A stretch of 64,000 nucleotides of DNA, from the NCBI RefSeq assembly GCF_001307295.1, contig NZ_CP012700.1, positions 1,925,001 to 1,989,000 on the forward strand. Reading direction: 5' to 3'. The DNA comes from Sphingopyxis macrogoltabida. Its GTDB lineage: Bacteria > Pseudomonadota > Alphaproteobacteria > Sphingomonadales > Sphingomonadaceae. The notes under the pieces are model-generated. The model was not told the DNA's origin. It searched no databases and saw only the letters and a program-made list of their open reading frames with translations. The translations under genes and the position numbers were made by a program. Below, in pieces: positions 49,448 through 58,000 of this stretch; position 1 is the stretch's first letter, and each line of letters starts with the position of its first letter.

Positions 49448-49614
49448 GGACGGCGGGCACTGCCCGGCACGAGCCGCTGCGAATATCCCTGAGGCGATAC
49501 ATCATCCAAGGGGGCTGTCCCTGCCCGGACCCTGGTCCGACGTATATGGTCCCCACCTGACGTTACTGGCGTCAGAGGATTTTCCGGCAAACGACCACGG
49601 CGGTCCCGCCAACC
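49448..49614 (+). ncRNA. ssrS: 6S RNA
   Basis: It sits between zapA and the 5-formyl-THF cyclo-ligase gene, the classic 6S location. The segment CCCTGAGGCGATACATCATC near 49488-49506 closely follows the conserved E. coli 6S stretch CCCTGAGCCGATATTTCATA. A closing stem pairs GGCGGG (49452-49457) plus ACTGCC (49459-49464) with GGCGGT plus CCCGCC (49599-49610), with one bulged base. 6S RNA mimics an open promoter and sequesters sigma-70 RNA polymerase. Ends are approximate. Confidence 0.8.
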
Positions 49615-49620
49615 GCTAAC

Positions 49621-49885
49621 AGGGTTCAGACCCACTATTTACAGGTCCGAGGTTTGAAGCGATTTTGTTCAGGGCGAGGAAGCAAGGCGAAGGCATATAA
49701 TAATATTCCAAGACTTGCTGACGCGGCCATGGACAAAATCGGTCAAATCCCGAAGGGACGTCGAAATGGCTTCGATCTTGGGCCGGGTGGCCTTGCGGGT
49801 AGCGATGCTACCCGCGGCGGCCACCCGGCCCCAATATCTTTGCCATTTCGACGCCTCGGGCCGGTAAATAGTGGGCCTGAACCCT
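49621..49885. repeat. 265-bp foldback (long inverted-repeat) element
   Basis: The outer arms 49621-49653 and 49853-49885 match as inverted repeats at about 28 of 33 positions. Further in, CGTCGAAATGGC (49759-49770) pairs with 49842-49853, GGGCCGGGTGGCC (49780-49792) with 49819-49831, and GCGGGTAGC (49795-49803) with 49807-49815 around a 3-base loop. The left arm carries about 100 extra bases (49654-49755). No transposase or convincing ORF is present. It fills the gap between 6S RNA and the cyclo-ligase gene. Confidence 0.75.
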
Positions 49886-49901
49886 ACGTCCAGAGGAGGC
49901 G

Positions 49902-50495
49902 TTGACCGACTTGTCCGCCGACCTGCCCCTTCGAAAGCAGCAATTGCGCGAAAAACTGCGCTTCCGGCGCCGCCATTTCGCGGCAAACCTTGACGGCATC
50001 GCGCAGCTCGCGGCTTTCCGCGCGCTCCCTGCTCCGCTCGCCGGTCTCCTCGCCGATCACGCGGTCGTCGGCGCTTATGCCGCATGGGGTGACGAGCCCG
50101 ATGTGATACCGATGTTCGCGCCGATCGGCGAAGCCGGCGCGCTTGCCCTGCCCCACCACGCCGCGCGCATCGAAACGATGGACTTTCGGCGCTGGAAGCC
50201 GGGCGAGACGCTGACGAAGGGGCCTTGGGGCACCCGGCAGCCGGTTGACGACGCCCCTTCGGCGCTTCCCGACATCATCTTTTGCCCGCTGGTCGGATTC
50301 GACCGGCACGGCGGGCGAATCGGTCAGGGGGGCGGCCATTACGACCGCTATTTTGCGGCCCATCCGACCGCCTTGCGGATCGGTGTTGCCTGGTCGGTGC
50401 AGGAAGTCGATGGCGTGCCGCGCGAACCGACCGACATCGCTCTCGACGCGGTGCTGACCGAACAAGAATTTATCGTCTGTGGAGACCGTTTGTGA
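49902..50495 (+). CDS. 5-formyltetrahydrofolate cyclo-ligase
   Basis: Converts 5-formyl-THF to 5,10-methenyl-THF using ATP (YgfA/Fau family). It has 197 residues. LRKQQLREKLRFRRR opens the protein, PDIIFCPLVGFDRHGGRIGQ and GGGHYDRYF form the ATP/substrate site, and VPREPTDIALDAVLTEQEFI is the C-terminal motif. There is no ATG. TTG at 49902 sits 2 bases after a perfect AGGAGG (49894-49899), and a second TTG at 49911 has 11-base spacing. Confidence 0.92.
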   Translation: MTDLSADLPLRKQQLREKLRFRRRHFAANLDGIAQLAAFRALPAPLAGLLADHAVVGAYAAWGDEPDVIPMFAPIGEAGALALPHHAARIETMDFRRWKPGETLTKGPWGTRQPVDDAPSALPDIIFCPLVGFDRHGGRIGQGGGHYDRYFAAHPTALRIGVAWSVQEVDGVPREPTDIALDAVLTEQEFIVCGDRL

Positions 50496-50737
50496 ATCAG
50501 GATCGCCAGAACCCCGTCGGGGACCAGCATCAACCGACCTGGCGCAAGCCTGCGGGCATATTCCTGATCCTGCTGCTGATCGCCGTATGGGCGGCGATCA
50601 TCGTCAGCCTGTCGCCGTGGGTCGGTACCTGGCCGGTGCTGGTTCAGGCGGTTTTTTATCTGGTGACGGGCGTGATCTGGATCATGCCGCTGAAGCCCCT
50701 GCTCCGCTGGATGGAGTTGGGGCGGTGGCGCGGCTGA
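50492..50737 (+). CDS. DUF2842 family membrane protein
   Basis: An 81-residue protein with two membrane helices (AGIFLILLLIAVWAAIIVSL and LVQAVFYLVTGVIWIMPL) and a short C-terminal KPLLRWMELGRW. This matches alphaproteobacterial DUF2842; function unknown. The GTG at 50492 overlaps the cyclo-ligase TGA by 4 bases. Confidence 0.85.
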   Translation: MNQDRQNPVGDQHQPTWRKPAGIFLILLLIAVWAAIIVSLSPWVGTWPVLVQAVFYLVTGVIWIMPLKPLLRWMELGRWRG

Positions 50738-50817
50738 AGCGCCGCGCCATCCCGTAACATTCCGATAGTGGGAAGTCCCAAGCTGCGGTGGCCATCCCCT
50801 TCCGAAAATGAAGGAAA

Positions 50818-50894
50818 TGGCGCGAGTGACGGGGCTCGAACCCGCGACCTCCGGCGTGACAGGCCGGCACTCTAACCAACTGAGCTACACCCGC
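50818..50894 (-). tRNA. tRNA-Asp (GTC)
   Basis: The acceptor stem GCGGGTG pairs with CACTCGC (one G-T), the discriminator is G and the 3' CCA is encoded. The anticodon loop CTGTCAC carries GTC, and the T-arm is GGTTCGAGCC. Confidence 0.94.
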
Positions 50895-50937
50895 GTGTGC
50901 TTGGGAGAGGCGCCAATATGCGCCGCGCTCCACCCTG

Positions 50938-52137
50938 TCAACCGTCGCTTTCACCGTTCGTGCGATTTAATCGGTCGCGCACATCGTCGGTGGTGGTGAG
51001 CGTGCCATGCTCGAACAGGAAACCCGCGAGATCAGGCGTCCCGGTCGAATGCAGGATCGTTTGCAGGATGAGCAGGAGCGGCACCGCGAGCAGCGCGCCC
51101 GGCGTCCCCCACACCCATCCCCAGAAGCTCAGCGACACGAGAATCAGGAGAGGATTCACCGTGAGCCGCTTGCCGAGCACCAGCGGCGTCACCAGATTCG
51201 CCTCGACCAGATGCACCCCGACGAAGATCAGCGCGGGCAGCAGCGCCAGCCCCACCGCATCGAAGGTCATCAGACCGCCGAGCGCGAGCAGCACCGCAGC
51301 GACGATCGGTCCCAGATAGGGCACGAAATTGCAGATGGTGACGATCCCGCCCCACATGAACGGCGACGGCATGCCGAGCGCCCATAACAGGAGGGAAACG
51401 ATCAGCCCTAGGATTGCGTTGATCATCGTGATCGTCGCCAGATAGTCCGCCGTCGCATCGACGACATTCTGGATCACGCGCGCGGTCTGCATGGCCCCGT
51501 CGAAGCTGCCGCGCCGGCGAATCGTCCCGCGCCGCAGCCGCGTCCAGCCGGCGAGAAAGAAGAAGATCACCAGCACCGCGAAAAAGAGCTGGATCGCCGC
51601 CGACGGCGCCGAGGTGATGAAATAATCGACCACCGATGTCGGCGCGGTCGCCGCAACGGCTTGCGCGGTCGCCTCGGTCCCCGTCGCGACCGAGGTCAGC
51701 GTGCGGTCGACGAATTTCTGCAGCGTCGAATAGAAATCGATCAAAGGCGCAAGGTTGCTCTGGATGCGCGGGATCGATTCGGGCAGCCGCGCGAACCAGC
51801 CCGTCGCGGGTACGACGATGATCGCCAGCGCCGCATTGACGATCATCAGGAAGGCCGAGAGCGACAGGAAAGATGCCAGCGCCGACGGCACGCCGCGACG
51901 CTCGAGCCATTCAAGGAGCGGCACCAGCGCGATCGCGATGACGATCGCGGCGGTCAGCGGCAGGAAGAATTCAGCGCCCGCCTGTAAGGCGAACGGCAGC
52001 CCGAGACAGAATCCCGCACCCAATATCAGCGCCAGCGCCGCGAGCAGGCGGTCGCGGCGGAAATCGTCGATCTCGATCTGATGCAGGGGATTGGCGCGCG
52101 GCTGGCGTGCCTCCTTCCTCCCCCTGTCCTCGGCCAC
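50938..52137 (-). CDS. AI-2E family transporter (permease)
   Basis: A 399-residue membrane protein with about eight helices in the PerM/TqsA pattern. Paired N-terminal helices (FFLPLTAAIVIAIALVPLLE) are followed by a long periplasmic helical stretch. The conserved C-terminal half reads MWGGIVTICNFVPYLGPIVA, IFVGVHLVEANLVTPLVLGK and WGTPGALLAVPLLLILQ. Members export small molecules or ions; the autoinducer role should not be assumed. The start is GTG at 52137 with GGGAG upstream. Confidence 0.9.
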   Translation of the reverse strand: MAEDRGRKEARQPRANPLHQIEIDDFRRDRLLAALALILGAGFCLGLPFALQAGAEFFLPLTAAIVIAIALVPLLEWLERRGVPSALASFLSLSAFLMIVNAALAIIVVPATGWFARLPESIPRIQSNLAPLIDFYSTLQKFVDRTLTSVATGTEATAQAVAATAPTSVVDYFITSAPSAAIQLFFAVLVIFFFLAGWTRLRRGTIRRRGSFDGAMQTARVIQNVVDATADYLATITMINAILGLIVSLLLWALGMPSPFMWGGIVTICNFVPYLGPIVAAVLLALGGLMTFDAVGLALLPALIFVGVHLVEANLVTPLVLGKRLTVNPLLILVSLSFWGWVWGTPGALLAVPLLLILQTILHSTGTPDLAGFLFEHGTLTTTDDVRDRLNRTNGESDG

Positions 52138-52339
52138 GCCCCGTCACTCCCTTTTTGTTCCGTTCGCCCGTCTTACGCGAGCTTGATCCCGCACGCCAGC
52201 GGCTCGCTGCCGCGACCCGATGCGGCATCTTCTGTCCTCATCTGGGCCAGAACCCTGATTCCTACCTGCAATTTAACCAGAAATTACCCTTTCATCGTCA
52301 TGACAGGCTCCGGACCAGCCATTTGGAGTCAATATTGTC

Positions 52340-53344
52340 ATGATGAAAGCGCCTGTGGGGGGCGCGCAGCATCGGCTTCGCATAACCTCCTGTTCAGCCA
52401 TCGCCCTGCTCGCTGCGCTTGCGCTGCCGATGCATGCGCACGCCGCCGGCACCCGGGCCGGTTCGACGATCAGCAATACCGCCAGCGCCAGCTTCGACAA
52501 TGGCGGCGGGACACAGACGATCGATTCGAACAAGGTCGACCTGCTCGTCGACGAACTGCTCGACGTCACTGTCGATTCGAACAACCCGGCCGACGTCCCG
52601 ACGACCCCGGGCGCGACCAACCAGGTCCTGACCTTTTCGGTGACCAACAACGGCAATGGCGAGGAAGCCTTCGTGCTCAGCACGATCGCGAACGGCGGCG
52701 GCGACCAGTATAATCCGACCGTCACCCAGATCTATCTCGACAACGGCGACGGCGTTTTCGACGCCGGCACCGACACACTCTACACGCCGGGCAGCAACAA
52801 TCCGGTGCTCGATCCCGACGAAAGCATCACGGTTTTCGTGATCGCGACGACCCCGTCGATGGTCAGCGACGGCGATCGCGGCATCGTCAGCCTCGTCGCC
52901 GCAGCGCAGACCGGCACCGGTAATCCGGGGACGAGCTTTGCCGGCAAGGGCGAAGGCGGCGGCGACGCCGTCGTCGGCTCGACGCGCGCCGACGGCCAGG
53001 ACAATGGCGCCTTCCGCGTCTCGGCGGCCACGGTGACCCTCGTCAAATCGGCGGTCGTCGTCGATCCCTTCGGCGGCGCCGAACCCGTTCCGGGCGCGAC
53101 GATCACCTATACGATCACCGCGACGACGGCGGGCAGCGGCTCGCTGAACGGCCTCACCATCTCGGACAATGTGCCGGCCAATACGAGCTATGTCGCAGGG
53201 TCGATCAGGCTCGGCACCACCGCGCTGTCCGACGCGGCCGACAGCGATGCGGGCAGTTACGACGGCACCAAGGTCGCCGTCGCGCTGGGCACCGTCGCGG
53301 GCGGCCAGACCCGCACTGTTACTTTCAAAGCCATAATCGATTGA
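52340..53344 (+). CDS. secreted DUF11-type surface protein, 334 aa
   Basis: First gene of the surface locus. A signal peptide (AIALLAALALPMHAHA, cleavage near residue 35) is followed by the shared module STISNTASASFDNGG, then DSNKVDLLVDELLDVTV. A middle beta region has Asp-rich loops (YLDNGDGVFDAGTD) that could bind calcium. The C-terminal DUF11 domain (about 230-334) includes VPGATITYTITATTAGSGSL and LTISDNVPANTSYVAGSIRL. There is no anchor or lipobox. It is rich in Asp, Gly and Thr, and contains no Cys in the mature part. Predicted extracellular or outer-surface subunit. Confidence 0.8.
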   Translation: MMKAPVGGAQHRLRITSCSAIALLAALALPMHAHAAGTRAGSTISNTASASFDNGGGTQTIDSNKVDLLVDELLDVTVDSNNPADVPTTPGATNQVLTFSVTNNGNGEEAFVLSTIANGGGDQYNPTVTQIYLDNGDGVFDAGTDTLYTPGSNNPVLDPDESITVFVIATTPSMVSDGDRGIVSLVAAAQTGTGNPGTSFAGKGEGGGDAVVGSTRADGQDNGAFRVSAATVTLVKSAVVVDPFGGAEPVPGATITYTITATTAGSGSLNGLTISDNVPANTSYVAGSIRLGTTALSDAADSDAGSYDGTKVAVALGTVAGGQTRTVTFKAIID

Positions 53345-53355
53345 TGGAGATGCGC

Positions 53356-53820
53356 ATGCGTACCACCTTCCTTTTTCTGCTCGCCGCGCTGCTGCCGGGT
53401 CAGGCGCTGGCCGCCAACCAGGTCGCGCTCGACAACAGCGTTTTCATCGAACGGGTGACGACCGACGCCGCCGGCAAGCAGCGCGTGCTGCTCGAGGAAC
53501 CGAAAGTCGTGGTTCCGGGCGACCGGCTCGTCTTCGTGCTCAACTATCGCAATGCAGGCGCGCAGGCGGCCGACAAGTTCGTCATCACCAACCCGCTGCC
53601 CTCGGCGGTGCGTTTCGCCGATGCGGGCGACACGCATCCGCTCGTCTCGGTCGATGGCGGCCGCGGGTGGGGACAACTCGACGAACTCACGATTCAACAG
53701 GCCGATGGCAGCCGCCGCGCGGCGCAGCCCGCCGATGTCACGCACATCCGCTGGGCCTTCCAGAAACCCATCCCCGCCGGCGCGAGCGGCAAGCTCATGT
53801 TTCGGGGAGTTGTCAAATAA
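53356..53820 (+). CDS. small secreted DUF11-like companion protein, 154 aa
   Basis: A signal peptide (TTFLFLLAALLPGQALA) precedes one beta-sandwich: VFIERVTTDAAGKQRVLLEE, VPGDRLVFVLNYRNAGAQAA, FVITNPLPSAVRFADAGDTH, and a final IPAGASGKLMFRGVVK. The NPLPSAVRF part resembles the DUF11 core, but the NTA module found in the three other locus proteins is absent. The ATG at 53356 has GGAG 6 bases upstream; ATGs at 53344 and 53350 are possible. It starts within 15 bases of the previous stop. Confidence 0.8.
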   Translation: MRTTFLFLLAALLPGQALAANQVALDNSVFIERVTTDAAGKQRVLLEEPKVVVPGDRLVFVLNYRNAGAQAADKFVITNPLPSAVRFADAGDTHPLVSVDGGRGWGQLDELTIQQADGSRRAAQPADVTHIRWAFQKPIPAGASGKLMFRGVVK

Positions 53821-53894
53821 ACATATGAAATAAACCGCTTAATGATTGCCAGCGGTGGGGAACAGGCGATCAACCAAAGCCTAGGAGCTCAGCT

Positions 53895-54959
53895 ATGACC
53901 AGCAAGCTGACTTATATGGGCACCATCGGTCTGGCGGCGTTCTCATGCGTCGCTGCCGCCCCGGCATTCGCCGCGGCGGGGACAACCGCGGGTACCCAGA
54001 TCACCAATACCGCCACCGTCAATTATCAGGTCGGCGGCGTCGCACAGGGTGCGCAGAACGCCTCGAACACGATCACGGTCGACCGCAGGGTCGAACTGCT
54101 GGTTGAAGAGGATGGGACGACGACCACCGAAGTGGCGCCGGGCCAGTCCGACGCGATCACGACCTTTCGCCTGACCAACAAGACCAACGAAGTGCTCGAT
54201 TTCGCGCTCGCGGTATCGCAAATCACCGGCGGCACGGCGGCGCACGGCGGGACGGACTCGTTCAACGTCAGCAACGTGCGCATTTATCGCGATAATCCGA
54301 CGACCGGTACGGTCGGAAGCTGGGACGCGGGCGACGCACTCGTCACCTATGCCGACGAGGTCGGGATCGACGCGTCGATCCGGTTGTTCGTGCTCGCCGA
54401 CATTCCGGCCGGGCTTGCCACGAACGCGGTGGCGGGGATCCGCCTGACCGCGACGGCCAACGAAGGCGGCACGGTGGGTTCGCAGGGTGCGCTCGTCACC
54501 CAGACCGCCGGCGCCAACACAGCCGGCAAGGATACGGTGTTCGCCGACGCAGCGGGCGTTTCCGATGCCGCGCGGGACGGTTCGCACAGCGACGACGACG
54601 ATTATACGGTCAAAACGGCGACGCTGACGGTCACCAAGACCAGCCGCGTCGTTTCGGACCCCGTCAACCTGACGAGCAATCCGAAACTGATCCCCGGCGC
54701 AGTCGTCGAATATTGCATCGCGGTCGCGAATGCGGCCGGCGGCGCGGCAGCTTCGCCGGTCAACATTACCGACAGCGTGCCGACGCTGCTCACCTTCGTT
54801 CCCGGTTCGATCAAGCTGGGCGGTACCGTCACCGGTGCCACGTGCGACTTCAACGGGACGGCGGGAGGCAGCTATGCCGCGCCGGTCGTCTCGGGGTCGC
54901 TCGCGACGGTCGCAGCGGGGCAGACGCTGACGCTCGTCTTCCAGGCCACGGTCAACTGA
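53895..54959 (+). CDS. secreted DUF11-type surface protein, 354 aa
   Basis: A paralogue of the 334-aa protein in layout. The signal peptide ends near APAFAAA (residue 27). The shared module is GTQITNTATVNYQVGG, then ASNTITVDRRVELLVEEDG. A middle beta region follows (FRLTNKTNEVLDFALAVSQI, FNVSNVRIYRDNPTTGTVGS). The C-terminal DUF11 domain has IPGAVVEYCIAVANAAGGAA and ITDSVPTLLTFVPGSIKLGG, with two Cys that could bridge. AGGAG lies 7 bases before the ATG. An intercistronic hairpin follows. Confidence 0.8.
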   Translation: MTSKLTYMGTIGLAAFSCVAAAPAFAAAGTTAGTQITNTATVNYQVGGVAQGAQNASNTITVDRRVELLVEEDGTTTTEVAPGQSDAITTFRLTNKTNEVLDFALAVSQITGGTAAHGGTDSFNVSNVRIYRDNPTTGTVGSWDAGDALVTYADEVGIDASIRLFVLADIPAGLATNAVAGIRLTATANEGGTVGSQGALVTQTAGANTAGKDTVFADAAGVSDAARDGSHSDDDDYTVKTATLTVTKTSRVVSDPVNLTSNPKLIPGAVVEYCIAVANAAGGAAASPVNITDSVPTLLTFVPGSIKLGGTVTGATCDFNGTAGGSYAAPVVSGSLATVAAGQTLTLVFQATVN

Positions 54960-54971
54960 TCGGAAACGGAC

Positions 54972-55014
54972 GGAGCAGCGGATAACCCCGGATCGATCCG
55001 GGGACCGCTGCTCC
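54972..55014 (+). promoter_or_regulatory. strong nested hairpin just upstream of the giant surface-protein gene
   Basis: The outer stem GGAGCAGCGG (54972-54981) pairs with CCGCTGCTCC (55005-55014). Inside it CCCCGGATCGATCCGGGG (54986-55003) is a perfect 18-base palindrome. It ends 13 bases before the ATG at 55028 and 13 bases after the previous stop. There is no T-run, so it looks like an mRNA stabiliser or translation gate rather than a classical terminator. Confidence 0.65.
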
Positions 55015-55027
55015 CTTCGGGGCTGCA

Positions 55028-58000
55028 ATGGCGCTCTCCACCAAATATTTAGGCCTCGTGACCGCCCTGGTCGCGGCAGCGTTGCTGCCTGCGACCGGCG
55101 CGGGCGCGCAGGTCATTTCCAACACCGCGTCCGCGTCGTGGAGCGGCGGTGCGAGCGAGGTATTGTCGAATCGCGTCGACCTGACGGTCCGCCAGCGCCC
55201 GCCCGAGCCGCCGCGGATCACCACCTATCGCCTCGGTGAGACCGGTACGAAATCGGCGCCGCTGGCTCCCACGCAATGCGAGAGCATCGCGGGCACGAAG
55301 CGGATCGATCTTGCCGGCGCCTATGCCGGGATCGCAACCAGCCCCGCCGCGCTGCAAAGCAGCGACAGCTTCCGCGCCGGCGAAATCGTCGTCGTCGGCG
55401 TCGTCCTTGCGTCGGCAAATCGCGACCCGCAGCAGCGCGACGCCCTGCCCGTCACCTTGGCGCTCGAAAACGGCGACCGCGAGCAGATCACGCTGACCGA
55501 AACGGCGGCGAACAGCGGCGAATTTGTCGGTATCATCAACACGATCGGGGTTCCGCCCGCGATCGTCGCGGGCGATTGCCGCCTGTCGGTGACGCCCGGC
55601 TCGCCGGTCAAGCTGCAGGTCACCGACCGCGCCGACGCCAGCCTTGTCGCGCTCGCCACGCTCGACTTCCTTGTCGATCCTTTCGGTATCGTGTTCGACA
55701 GCGGCGACGGCGCGCCGGTGCCGGGCAGCCGCGTCACGATAGTCGACGCCTCGACCGGCCGACCCGCGCAGGTGTTCGGCGACGACGGCGTGTCGATCTA
55801 TCCGTCCAGCGTGATCACCGGCCAGAGCGTCCGCGATTCAGGCGGCACGATCTATGATTTTCCGCCCGGCGACTATCGCTTCCCCTTCGTCGCGCCGGGC
55901 ACCTACCGCCTCGTCGTCGAACCGCCGGCGCCTTACACCGCGCCCTCGAAATCGAGCCCCGCCGACCTCGCGGGGTTGCGCCGCCCCGACGACGGTCTGC
56001 CGTTCGTGATCAACGGCGCGAGCTATGGCTCGCCCTTCACGCTCGACAGCCCTGCACCGGTACGGGTCGACATTCCCGTCGACCAGCCGGGCCTGCCGCT
56101 GGTGCTGCGCAAGACGACCTCGACGCAGGTCGCGGTACCCGGCGACGTCATTCAGTATCGCATCGAGGTCGCAAACCGCGACACCCGCCGGCGTACCGGT
56201 GCTGTGACGGTCAGCGACGTGCTGCCCGCCGGGATGCGCCTGCGTGCCGATACGGTGCGCGTCGATGGCGTGCTGGTTACCGCCGATGTCGCCGCGGACG
56301 GCCGCGAATTTTCGGTCACCCTGCCCGGCATTGCTGCGGGGCGTTCGGCGCTGCTCACCTATCTTGCGGAGGTCGTCGTTTCGGCCCAGCCGGGCAATGC
56401 CCTCAACCGCGCCACCGCCACCGACAACCGCGGAACACAGAGCAATATCGCCGAGGCGACGATATCGATCAAACGCGACCAGCTCGGCGACCGGATGACG
56501 ATCATCGGCCGCATCACCGACGGCGGCTGCGGCGTCAATCCCGGCAAGGCGAACGGAATCCCGGGCGTCCGTGTCATGTTGCAGGACGGCAGCTACGCCG
56601 TCACCGACGAAGGCGGCCGCTATCATTTCGAGGGCGTGCGTCCGGGCCTGCATGTCGTGCAGATCGATCCGTCGACGCTGCCGCTCGACCGCGAGGCGAT
56701 CGACTGCGCGCGTTCGACGCAGAGCGCGGGCAGCCCGATCTCGCGCTTCGTCGAAGGCCGCGGCGGCGCGCTGAAACGCGCCGATTTCCGGGCCATCGCC
56801 AGCGCCCCGCGCGCAGCGCCCAAGACCGCTGCCACCGTCGCGCCGACGGTGCTCAGCGATCAGGACGCCGCCGGCGCGAACCGCGACTGGCTGGCGGGCG
56901 AGACGCCGGGCACCGGCTGGGTCTTCCCCGGCACCGATCATAACCCGCGCGCCAAGTCGGTGCGCGCCGTGGTCAAGCATCTGCCGGGCCAGACCGTCAC
57001 CTTGCGCGTCAACGGCAAGCCGGTCAGCGATCTCAGCTATGAAGGCGAACGCAAGTCGGCCGACGGCAGCGTCATCGTCAGCATGTGGCGCGGCATCGAA
57101 ATCGGCGACGGCGAGAATCGCCTTTCCGCCGAGGTAAAGGACGCCGCCGGCGCCACGGTCGAGACGCTCGAACGCAGCGTCCATTATTCGATCACCCCGA
57201 TGCGCGCGACGCTGATCCGTGAACGCTCTGTGCTGATCGCCGACGGCGTGACGCGGCCCGTCATCGCGGTGCGCCTGACCGATCGCGACGGCAAGCCCGT
57301 GCGCAGCGGGCTGACCGGCGATTTCAGCGTCCCGGCGCCCTATTATCCGGCGGTCGAGGCCGATGCCCAGCAGGCGCGCCAATTGTCGGGGCTCGAACGC
57401 GCGCGGCCGGTGTGGAAGATCGATGGCGACGACGGCGTCGCGTACATCGAACTCGAACCCACGACCGCCTCGGGCACGCTGGCGATGGACTTCACCTTTC
57501 GCGACGACAAGATCGAGCGCAAGCAGACCGTCGAAACCTGGCTCGATCCCGGCGATCGGCCATGGACCGTCGTCGGCTTCGCCGCGGGCACGCTCGGCTA
57601 CAACACGCTCGACGACCGGATGGAGCCCGTCGCCGAAACGCTCGACGATCTCAACGCCGACGCCCGCCTCGCGCTCTATGCCAAGGGCCGGGTGCGCGGC
57701 AAATGGCTGATGACGCTGGCTTATGACAGCGACAAGGATCAGGACGACACGCGCTTCGGCGGCGTCATCGACCCGCGCGCCTATTACACCATCTACGCCG
57801 ACCGCAACGAGACGCGGTACGATGCAGCGTCGGTGCGCAAGCTCTATCTCCGGCTCGAGCGCCCGCAATTCTACGCGATGTTCGGCGATATCGAGACCGG
57901 CATTTCGGAGCCCCAACTCGCCCGCTACCAGCGCGCACTGAACGGCGGCAAGGCGGAATATCGCGGCCGCAATCTCGCTGCGACCGCCTTCGTCGCCGAC

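Noticed and set aside
49669..50085. Minus-strand frame through the foldback and cyclo-ligase gene, including a protein-like stretch ISTSLRDLTDFVHG
   Set aside because: It crosses the cyclo-ligase gene antisense and the inverted-repeat arms; no start signal or domain. It could be a decayed fragment, but support is too thin.
50938..52137. Quorum-sensing autoinducer-2 exporter
   Set aside because: The family name is historical; nothing nearby supports AI-2 signalling, so only the transporter family is called.
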